DNA of 64,000 nucleotides from Pseudomonas sp. CCC3.1 (GTDB taxonomy: Bacteria > Pseudomonadota > Gammaproteobacteria > Pseudomonadales > Pseudomonadaceae). The notes under the pieces were generated by a model. It made no database searches, had not been told where the DNA came from, and saw only the letters and a list, made by a program, of their open reading frames with translations. Both the position numbers and the translations under genes were made by a program. Below are positions 9,664-16,783 of the stretch, in pieces. The DNA lies in the NCBI RefSeq assembly GCF_034347405.1, contig NZ_CP133778.1:3906001-3970000 (forward strand), written 5' to 3'. Each line of letters begins with the position of its first letter. The first letter of the stretch is position 1.

Positions 9664-9813
9664 CTTTCTTACGAGCCTCACTCTGCAATAGAGTGGGGCC
9701 ACGTTATTAAATACTGCATGTAACAAAATCAAACAAACCACTTTAATCAAAGCACTTAAACACCGTCTAACCTTCTAAATAACTTACCAACAACCCTAAA
9801 CAGGAAGTTATTT
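9664..9813. other. Intergenic gap after dapC with a weak hairpin
   Basis: An imperfect inverted repeat (CCTCACTCT / AGAGTGGGG) lies just after the dapC stop (about 9676-9698) but has no T-run, so it is only a possible terminator. The rest is AT-rich and should contain the promoter of the metalloprotease gene. Confidence 0.35.
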
Positions 9814-10539
9814 ATGATCCCAAAACCAAAGTGCACCATCTTGCAACACAGCGACCCGGAAACTTGCTATCAATGTGCAATCAAGGAAAACCCGAACAAC
9901 GCTAACAACCGCCCCAGAAGATCGCTACTCAAGGCAGTCTCTCCGATCGGAAAACAGTGGTCACCCTACAAGTTATTAAAAGTTGCCTTTATAGACGACA
10001 CTCCAATCAGAGTGCAAAGAATCATAGAAACAGCCGCACTTGCCTGGCAACCGTACATCAACCTGTCGATCGTTTTCGTAAAGGGCAAGCAGGGCGACAT
10101 ACGTATCACTACAAACCCTGAGGGTGGCTTCTACTCGGCTATAGGGACAGACAGCCTTGCGTTCTCCGACGACGAAGCCACCATGAATCTGACAACCAAC
10201 ACCTCCATCGACTATTTAATAACCTCAACAAAGCACGAGTTCGGGCATGCCTTGGGTTTAAGCCATGAACATCAACATCCAGACGCAGGCATTCCTTGGA
10301 ACAAACCAAAAGTTTATGAGTTTTACAGAAAACACCAAAAATGGACCCGTAAGGAAATCTACCATAACGTCCTGAGAAAAGTGCCTGGCAGAGACTTTTT
10401 CAAAACCCCCTATGACGTAAAGTCCATCATGCACTACGAAGTCGAGAATGAACTTACCGATGGCGACTGGTCTACCTCAGAGAACTCAGATATTAGCGAC
10501 GGCGATATTAAATTAATTAAATGGCTTTACCCGCTATAA
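9814..10539 (+). CDS. Astacin-like zinc metalloprotease (M12A-type motif), no signal peptide
   Basis: 241-residue predicted zinc protease. H141-E142-x-x-H145-x-x-G148-x-x-H151-E152 is the extended metzincin motif, and the Glu after the third His plus the Met-turn SIMHY (Met206, Tyr208) point to the astacin family and not matrixins. The N-terminus (MIPKPKCTILQHSDPETCYQ) has no hydrophobic segment, so Sec export is unlikely; C7, C18 and C21 could form a small metal or disulfide site. An AGGAAG site lies upstream of the ATG. Base composition is clearly more AT-rich than dapC or the antiporter gene on either side, suggesting acquisition. Function and targets are unknown. Confidence 0.8.
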   Translation: MIPKPKCTILQHSDPETCYQCAIKENPNNANNRPRRSLLKAVSPIGKQWSPYKLLKVAFIDDTPIRVQRIIETAALAWQPYINLSIVFVKGKQGDIRITTNPEGGFYSAIGTDSLAFSDDEATMNLTTNTSIDYLITSTKHEFGHALGLSHEHQHPDAGIPWNKPKVYEFYRKHQKWTRKEIYHNVLRKVPGRDFFKTPYDVKSIMHYEVENELTDGDWSTSENSDISDGDIKLIKWLYPL

Positions 10540-10603
10540 ACAGCGCTCATGCCATCAGTCATGACTCAAGGATAAACAACACCCTTGAGTCATCATTCAG
10601 GGC

Positions 10604-12250
10604 TTATTTCACCGCCCCCAGATTCGCTTCACTCAAGTCCAGATCGCGCAAAATTTCGCTGAGCACATCGTCTCCAATCTCATGGTGACGACGCAGGTTA
10701 TACAACTCCAGTCGCTGCGCCCTGAGCGCCTTGAGCCGCAATCGGCTCTCCAGCAGGTCCATTTGTGAGGCCAGCGCCTGAGCTTCCGCAGAGTCATTGA
10801 AGACTTCAAGCTGATGCCGATATTCCGACATGATCCGCGCCTTCAATTCGGCCGCCAATGCTGCCTGCGCAGCGTCTTGCGGGCTGGCCGGTTCTACCAC
10901 TTCTTCAGCTTCAAGCGCATGAATGGCGGCCTCGGCAGTGCGTCGCCAGGCGTCGCGCACTTCTTTGCGCATGGCATCGTCCGGGCTCTTGGGAATGCCG
11001 CGCAACAACAGGGGCAAGGCAATACACGCGGCCACCAACGACAGCAAAATCACTCCGGCCGCAATGAAAATCAGCAGATCACGCTCAGGGAAGTCCACGC
11101 CTTGGCTGATAAACAACGGCACCGACATGACACCGGCCAAGGTCACGGCACCGCGCACGCCACCGACCGTCAACAACCAGCAGGAACGGGCAGTCGGCAC
11201 CAGGGTCAACTCGCCCTTGCCCCGCCAGCGACGCAACAGGCCAGACAAGCGCCAAATGCTTTGCACCCAGATAAAACGCAACGCCAGCAGCACCAGGAAA
11301 ATCGCCACCACATCCAGGCAGCGGTACAACAAGGTAGGCCAGAGCGTGGTTTCGTGGCTGACAACTGCCTTGATGATGTCGGGCAGTTGCAGGCCCAACA
11401 GCAAGAAGATCAGGCCATTAAACGCGAACTCCAGCAGCCCCCACACACTGCGGTTGAGCAGGCGGGTGCTGGTTTGACGCGGCAACAAATCCAGCCAGCT
11501 TTGCATCATCCCCGCCGCCACCGCCGACAAAATGCCAGAAGCGCCCAGACGCTCGGCCAGCACGTAAGCGGCAAATGGCAGCAACAACATAAACACTACG
11601 TGCGTCGCCGGGTCATCCCAACCGCGGGCAATCATCCAGGCGCGCATGCGCCCTACCAGCCAGCTCAGGGCCACACCGATAGCCAAGCCACCACAGGCCA
11701 CCAGCACAAATGTCAGGCTGGCATTGGCCAGCGAAAAAATGCCCGTGACGGCAGCGGCCAAGGCAAATTTGAAGGTCACCAGGCCCGACGCGTCATTCAT
11801 CAAGGCCTCGCCCTGAAGCATATGCATCAACGGGCCGGGCAAACGGTTCTGTGAAATGGCCGACACCGCCACCGCGTCAGTTGGCGACAGCACGGCCGCC
11901 AGAGCAAAAGCCACCGGCAAAGGGATCGTCGGCAAGAGCCAGTGAATGAAGTACCCCGCCCCCACGACCGTGAACAGCACAAGGCCCACGGCCAAGGTCA
12001 GAATCGGCCCGCGCAAGCGCCAGAACTCACGCTTGGGCATACGCCAGCCATCAGAGAACAACAGCGGTGGCAAAAATAGAAACAGGAACAACTCAGGGTC
12101 CAGCGCAACGTGCAGGCCCAAGGTGGGCCATGCCAACACGGCACCCGCCGCAATTTGCACCAAAGGCAGAGGTAACGGGATCACACGCCCCAATAAACGC
12201 GAGACTCCCACCAACATCAGCAGGATGAGTACGGTATAGGCGGTTTGCAT
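10604..12250 (-). CDS. Na+/H+ antiporter, CPA1 (NhaP/NHE-like)
   Basis: About 548 residues: a 12-helix-type transporter core (residues about 1-400) followed by a charged cytoplasmic tail (about 410-548) rich in Glu/Arg with heptad-like spacing. VLSPTDAVAVSAI is the CPA1 transmembrane motif containing the conserved Asp, and GEALMNDASGLVTFKFA is the second signature. The family exchanges Na+ (or K+) for H+ across the inner membrane. I prefer the ATG at 12248-12250 (MQTAYTVLILLML), which starts directly with a membrane helix and has a weak GGGAA site; an in-frame ATG seven codons upstream lacks one. A homologue occupies the equivalent place after dapC in PAO1, from memory. Confidence 0.9.
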   Translation of the reverse strand: MQTAYTVLILLMLVGVSRLLGRVIPLPLPLVQIAAGAVLAWPTLGLHVALDPELFLFLFLPPLLFSDGWRMPKREFWRLRGPILTLAVGLVLFTVVGAGYFIHWLLPTIPLPVAFALAAVLSPTDAVAVSAISQNRLPGPLMHMLQGEALMNDASGLVTFKFALAAAVTGIFSLANASLTFVLVACGGLAIGVALSWLVGRMRAWMIARGWDDPATHVVFMLLLPFAAYVLAERLGASGILSAVAAGMMQSWLDLLPRQTSTRLLNRSVWGLLEFAFNGLIFLLLGLQLPDIIKAVVSHETTLWPTLLYRCLDVVAIFLVLLALRFIWVQSIWRLSGLLRRWRGKGELTLVPTARSCWLLTVGGVRGAVTLAGVMSVPLFISQGVDFPERDLLIFIAAGVILLSLVAACIALPLLLRGIPKSPDDAMRKEVRDAWRRTAEAAIHALEAEEVVEPASPQDAAQAALAAELKARIMSEYRHQLEVFNDSAEAQALASQMDLLESRLRLKALRAQRLELYNLRRHHEIGDDVLSEILRDLDLSEANLGAVK

Positions 12251-12496
12251 ATCTACAGAATTCCCAAACAATCAGTTTTAACTAAACAGCTATTAATCAA
12301 ACACAGCTAGCAACAATTTCGCATTGCGCCTCATAGTAGCTACAAATTGCCAAAGTAGAGCCTGAACAAAAGTCTCAATGCGACGACATGTCACAACAAC
12401 CTGCCAAGGTTGCAGGCAGCCCGCGCTCAAGCGCTTCGCACATGGCATAATCCGCAACCGCATATTTCCAGGCATCTCCAAAGGAGGGGCAATTCA

Positions 12497-12859
12497 GTGA
12501 CCGATTCAAGCAAAACGTTGCACCTTTTCGGCATCAAAGCCTGCGACACCATGAAAAAGGCTCGCACCTGGCTAGATGACCATGCAATGCGTTACGACTT
12601 TCATGATTACAAAACCAGTGGTATCGACCGAGAACACCTCACCCAGTGGTGCAACGAGCACGGCTGGCAAGTGGTGCTGAATCGCGCCGGCACAACCTTT
12701 CGCAAACTCGAAGACGAACAAAAAGCCGATCTAGACCAAGCGAAAGCCATTGAGCTGATGCTCGCCCAACCCTCGATGATCAAGCGCCCGGTGCTCGATC
12801 TCGGTGACAAAACCCTGATTGGCTTTAAACCTGATCTTTATGCGGCGGCCCTTCTCTAA
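12497..12859 (+). CDS. ArsC/Spx-family reductase-like protein (YffB type)
   Basis: 120 residues with a thioredoxin-like fold. The protein begins VTDSSKTLHLFGIKACDTMKKA; the single Cys in the CDTMKKA segment is the family redox or binding residue, and the arsenate reductase second and third cysteines are absent. This matches the YffB/Spx-like subgroup, whose role is poorly defined. The start is a GTG at 12497, chosen because a strong AAGGAGGGG site sits 7 bp upstream; longer upstream ATG frames lack one. It lies directly before dapD, as YffB is next to dapE in E. coli. Confidence 0.88.
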   Translation: MTDSSKTLHLFGIKACDTMKKARTWLDDHAMRYDFHDYKTSGIDREHLTQWCNEHGWQVVLNRAGTTFRKLEDEQKADLDQAKAIELMLAQPSMIKRPVLDLGDKTLIGFKPDLYAAALL

Positions 12860-12906
12860 GCCCAATGGCTAAAGCCCGCCCATTCATTTTTGTAAGAGGT
12901 AATTGC

Positions 12907-13941
12907 ATGTCTACTACCCTGTTCAGCGCGGCCTTCGGTGTCGGTACTCAAAATCGTCAAGGCGCATGGCTGGAAGTGTTTTACGCCCAACCTCTGATTA
13001 ACCCGTCGGCCGAGCTGATCGCTGCAATCGCGCCGATCCTGGGCTACACCGGAGGCAATCAGGCAATCACCTTTACCACCGCACAAGCCGCGCAACTGGC
13101 TGAAGCTGTCAAATCGGTAGACGCTGCTCAAGCCGCGCTGCTGACCCGTCTGGCCGAAAGCCACAAGCCACTGGTTGCCACGCTGCTGGCCGAAGATGCT
13201 GCGCTGACGTCAACCCCTGAGGCTTACCTGAAGCTGCACCTGCTGTCGCACCGCCTGGTCAAACCGCACGGCCTGAGCCTGGCAGGCGTGTTCCCGCTGC
13301 TGCCAAACGTGGCATGGACCAGCCAAGGCGCCATCGACCTGAGCGAGCTGGCTGAGCGTCAACTCGAAGCCCGTCTGCGCGGCGACTTGCTGGAAGTCTT
13401 CTCGGTCGACAAGTTCCCGAAAATGACCGACTACGTGGTACCGGCTGGCGTGCGTATCGCTGACAGCGCGCGTATCCGTCTGGGCGCTTACATCGGCGAA
13501 GGCACCACCGTCATGCACGAAGGTTTCGTCAACTTCAACGCGGGCACCGAAGGCCCGGGCATGATCGAAGGCCGCGTATCGGCAGGCGTTTTCGTCGGCA
13601 AGGGTTCGGACCTGGGCGGCGGTTGCTCGACCATGGGCACCCTGTCGGGCGGCGGCAACATCGTGATCAAGGTGGGCGAAGGCTGCCTGATCGGCGCCAA
13701 TGCCGGTATCGGTATCCCGTTGGGCGACCGCAACACCGTTGAATCCGGCCTGTACGTCACCGCTGGCACCAAAGTGGCACTGCTGGACGAAAACAACCAA
13801 CTGGTCAAAGTGGTTAAAGCCCGCGACCTGGCTGGCCAGCCTGATCTGTTGTTCCGTCGCAACTCGGAAACCGGCGCTGTGGAATGTAAAACCCACAAGT
13901 CGGCCATCGAGCTGAACGAAGCGCTGCACGCTCACAACTAA
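12907..13941 (+). CDS. dapD: Tetrahydrodipicolinate N-succinyltransferase
   Basis: 344-residue left-handed beta-helix acyltransferase (succinyl-CoA plus THDP). It is the long pseudomonad form: an N-terminal region of about 165 residues precedes the hexapeptide repeats at about 170-300 (for example RIADSARIRLGAYIGEGTTV and GVFVGKGSDLGGGCSTMG). The start at 12907 has an AGAGGTAATT site and gives the typical MSTTLFSAAFGVGTQN N-terminus. It supplies the substrate for DapC, encoded 3 kb upstream. The gene lies 47 bp after the YffB-like gene and is likely co-transcribed with it. Confidence 0.96.
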   Translation: MSTTLFSAAFGVGTQNRQGAWLEVFYAQPLINPSAELIAAIAPILGYTGGNQAITFTTAQAAQLAEAVKSVDAAQAALLTRLAESHKPLVATLLAEDAALTSTPEAYLKLHLLSHRLVKPHGLSLAGVFPLLPNVAWTSQGAIDLSELAERQLEARLRGDLLEVFSVDKFPKMTDYVVPAGVRIADSARIRLGAYIGEGTTVMHEGFVNFNAGTEGPGMIEGRVSAGVFVGKGSDLGGGCSTMGTLSGGGNIVIKVGEGCLIGANAGIGIPLGDRNTVESGLYVTAGTKVALLDENNQLVKVVKARDLAGQPDLLFRRNSETGAVECKTHKSAIELNEALHAHN

Positions 13942-14003
13942 GCGTTTGTCTGCCACTGATGGGGCCGGCCACCGCCGGCCTCGTCAACAGAGCCTTGAAC
14001 ACC

Positions 14004-15209
14004 ATGCTTTTGCCTTCTCCGTGGCGCGCTGACTTTCCGGCCATCGCCGCCTTGCAACGCCAGGACCAGACTTATCTGGACAACGCAGCAACCACGCAAA
14101 AACCCCAAGCCCTGCTCGACGCACTGACGCATTACTACGCCAGTGGGGCCGCCAATGTGCACCGGGCCCAACACCTCCCGGGCGCCCACGCGACCCAGGC
14201 GTTTGAAAACAGCCGCAACAAAGTCGCCCAATGGCTCAACGCGGCCGACTGCGGGCAAATTGTCTTCACCCACGGTGCCACGTCGGCACTCAATCTTCTG
14301 GCTTACGGGCTGGAACACCAATTCACTCCGGGCGATGAAATAGTCATCAGCGCCCTGGAACACCACGCCAACTTGTTGCCGTGGCAACAGCTTGCAAAAC
14401 GCAAACAACTGACGCTGGTGGTGCTGCCACTGAATGCCGACGGGGTAATTGACCTCGACGCAGCCGCGCGCCTGATCACTCCGCGCACCCGCCTGCTGGC
14501 CGTCAGCCAGCTATCCAACGTGCTCGGTGTGTGGCAGCCGCTGCCTGAATTGCTGGCACTGGCCAAAGCGCACAACGCGCTGACCGTGGTCGATGGCGCC
14601 CAAGGCGTGGTTCACGGCCGTCAGGACGTACACGCACTGGGCTGCGACTTCTATGTTTTTTCCAGCCACAAACTGTATGGCCCTGATGGTTTGGGCGTGC
14701 TGTTTGGCCGTTATGCGGCGCTGGCCGGCCTGCAACACTGGCAGTTTGGCGGTGAGATGGTGCAAGACGCCGACTACCAGCACGCCACGTTTCGCCCGGC
14801 ACCGCTGGGCTTTGAAGCTGGCACGCCACCAATTGCCAGCGTGATCGGCCTGGGCGCGACCCTCAGCTATTTGAGCAGCCTCGACCAGGCAGCCGTCGAC
14901 GCCCACGAAACCGCGCTGCACCGACTTTTGGTTGACGGTTTGCAACAACGCCAAGGCATTCGTCTACTCGGCTCGCCGCAGCTGGCGCTGGTGAGTTTTG
15001 TGGTTGAAGGCGTGCACAACGCCGACTTGGCCCACCTGCTGACCGAGCAAGGCATCGCCGTGCGGGCCGGGCATCACTGCGCCATGCCACTGCTGAAAAG
15101 TCTGGGGTTGGCGGGAGCGATTCGCGTGTCGCTGGCGTTGTACAACGACTCTGACGATGTGCAGCGCTTTTTCGATGCCCTCGACCAGGCACTGGAGTTG
15201 CTGCAATGA
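14004..15209 (+). CDS. csdA: Cysteine desulfurase (CsdA/SufS class)
   Basis: 401-residue class-V PLP enzyme that takes sulfur from cysteine as an enzyme-bound persulfide. The PLP lysine is in FSSHKLYGPDGLGVLFG and the catalytic Cys in RAGHHCAMPLL; the short active-site loop identifies the group-II (SufS/CsdA) branch. It overlaps the following SufE-like gene by 4 bp, and tcdA lies convergent just beyond, so the set mirrors the E. coli csdA-csdE-csdL cluster; this favours CsdA over SufS. The start ATG at 14004 is inferred from the family N-terminus and has only a weak ribosome site. Confidence 0.92.
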   Translation: MLLPSPWRADFPAIAALQRQDQTYLDNAATTQKPQALLDALTHYYASGAANVHRAQHLPGAHATQAFENSRNKVAQWLNAADCGQIVFTHGATSALNLLAYGLEHQFTPGDEIVISALEHHANLLPWQQLAKRKQLTLVVLPLNADGVIDLDAAARLITPRTRLLAVSQLSNVLGVWQPLPELLALAKAHNALTVVDGAQGVVHGRQDVHALGCDFYVFSSHKLYGPDGLGVLFGRYAALAGLQHWQFGGEMVQDADYQHATFRPAPLGFEAGTPPIASVIGLGATLSYLSSLDQAAVDAHETALHRLLVDGLQQRQGIRLLGSPQLALVSFVVEGVHNADLAHLLTEQGIAVRAGHHCAMPLLKSLGLAGAIRVSLALYNDSDDVQRFFDALDQALELLQ

Positions 15210-15616
15210 CCCTGCCTGCTGACGCCCAAGATGCCCTCGACAGTTTTGAGCACTGTGCCAGTTGGGAACAGCGCGCACGTTTGCTGATGCAATGGGGCCA
15301 ACGTCTGCCAGAACTGAGCGATGCCGACAAAATCGACGCCAATCGCGTGCATGGCTGTGAAAGCCAAGTGTGGTTGGTGGGCGAGTTAAAAGACGGCCAC
15401 TGGCAATTTGCTGCCAGCAGCGATGCGCGATTGATTCGTGGGCTGGTGGCGTTATTGCTGGCGCGGGTCAATGGGTTATCCAGCGAAGCATTGCAACACG
15501 TGGACCTGCCTGACTGGTTTAACCAGTTGGGCCTGAGCCGCCAACTCTCGCCTTCGCGCAGCAATGGGCTGAATGCGGTGTTGCAACGGATGCGTGAGTT
15601 GTCTGCTCAACACTAA
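15206..15616 (+). CDS. csdE: SufE/CsdE-family sulfur acceptor
   Basis: 136-residue partner that accepts persulfide sulfur from the desulfurase and stimulates it. The segment ANRVHGCESQVWLVGELKDG contains the conserved Cys of the SufE fold. The start codon overlaps the csdA stop (ATGA), consistent with a fixed enzyme/acceptor pair. SufE and CsdE cannot be told apart by motif alone; the csd name rests on the neighbourhood. Confidence 0.93.
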   Translation: MTLPADAQDALDSFEHCASWEQRARLLMQWGQRLPELSDADKIDANRVHGCESQVWLVGELKDGHWQFAASSDARLIRGLVALLLARVNGLSSEALQHVDLPDWFNQLGLSRQLSPSRSNGLNAVLQRMRELSAQH

Positions 15617-15620
15617 CCCG

Positions 15621-15690
15621 GTAGGAGCGAGCTTGCCTCGCGATCTTTTGCCTTTAACATCAAAAGATCGCGAGACAAGCTCGCTCCTAC
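15621..15690. repeat. REP-like inverted repeat, GTAGGAGCGAGCTTG family (copy 1)
   Basis: Thirty-base arms, nearly perfect (one mismatch), with a 10-base loop, in the convergent csdE/tcdA gap. The same core (GAGCTTGCCTCGCGATCTTTT) recurs at 21911, 26914 and 42292. It could also act as a bidirectional terminator for both genes. Confidence 0.9.
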
Positions 15691-15693
15691 AGC

Positions 15694-16506
15694 TCAGGGT
15701 TTGGCCTTGACCTTCTCCGAAGGCCGGCGCACACCCGCAACGATCTTGTCCACGGCCTTGGTGGCCGCGACCATACCGAAGGTGGCCGTGACCATCATCA
15801 CGGCGCCAAAACCACCGGCACAATCGAGTTTCACCCCGTCCCCGACAAAACTCTTTTGTAAGCAAATGCTGCCATCTGGCTTGGGATAGCGCAGTTGTTC
15901 GGTCGAGAACACGCAGGGCACGCTGTAATGACGGGTCACGGTGCGCGAAAAACCATAGTCGCGGCGCAGGGTCGAACGCACTTTCGAAGCCAGCGGGTCA
16001 TTAAAGGTGCGGTTCAAGTCGCAAACCTGAATCAGCGTCGGGTCTATCTGCCCGCCCGCACCGCCGGTGGTGATGATCTGGATCTTGCGTCGTTTGCACC
16101 AGGCAATCAGCGCCGCTTTGGCATTCACGCTGTCGATGCAGTCAATCACGCAATCAATGTTGGGGGTGATGTACTCGGCCATGGTTTCGCGAGTCACGAA
16201 ATCAGCGACCTCGTGCACGATGCAGTCCGGGTTGATCTGGCGCAGACGCTCAGCCATCACTTCGACCTTGTCCCGACCAATGGTCGAGCTCAAGGCATGC
16301 AACTGACGGTTGCTGTTGCTGACACAGACGTCATCCAGGTCAAACAGCGAGATTTCTCCCACGCCACAGCGGGCAATCGCCTCGGCCGCCCATGACCCAA
16401 CGCCACCCACACCGACGATCGCCACGTGCGCCGCACGCAGTCGTTCCAGGCCTTCCAAGCCATATAACCGGGCTACACCGGCAAACCGCGGATCTTCTGT
16501 ACTCAT
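15694..16506 (-). CDS. tcdA: tRNA threonylcarbamoyladenosine dehydratase
   Basis: 270-residue E1/ThiF-like enzyme that uses ATP to cyclise t6A37 of ANN-decoding tRNAs to ct6A. The nucleotide-binding IVGVGGVGSWAAEAIARCGVG is cut here to its key residues GxGGxGSWAAE; CIDSVNAKAAL and TTGGAGGQIDPT follow as in TcdA/CsdL. The start MSTEDPRFAG at 16506 is chosen over an ATG three codons upstream. Its stop nearly abuts a REP-like repeat shared with convergent csdE. In E. coli the CsdA-CsdE sulfur relay supports TcdA, which explains the neighbourhood. Confidence 0.95.
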   Translation of the reverse strand: MSTEDPRFAGVARLYGLEGLERLRAAHVAIVGVGGVGSWAAEAIARCGVGEISLFDLDDVCVSNSNRQLHALSSTIGRDKVEVMAERLRQINPDCIVHEVADFVTRETMAEYITPNIDCVIDCIDSVNAKAALIAWCKRRKIQIITTGGAGGQIDPTLIQVCDLNRTFNDPLASKVRSTLRRDYGFSRTVTRHYSVPCVFSTEQLRYPKPDGSICLQKSFVGDGVKLDCAGGFGAVMMVTATFGMVAATKAVDKIVAGVRRPSEKVKAKP

Positions 16507-16783
16507 CGCCAACACCCCAAAAACCGGCGCGCATTATAGGGGTCAGGCGTGTCGTTTAGTATCTTTCGTACGCTCTATGCGACCAAGCCTGCTTTAATGA
16601 CTCACAAAGTAACAAGATAAGAGCCACAAGAATTAAAGAAGTAGCCTAAGTCTACTACCGCAAACCTAAGCCCGACCTGATTCCGTGCGCTGTACGTCTG
16701 GTCAGAGAGAAGTGTAGGATGCGCGCCGCTGTAGCTCCTGCCGACCGATCTTCGTTCCACTCCCTTTGGAACCCGAAATAGTT

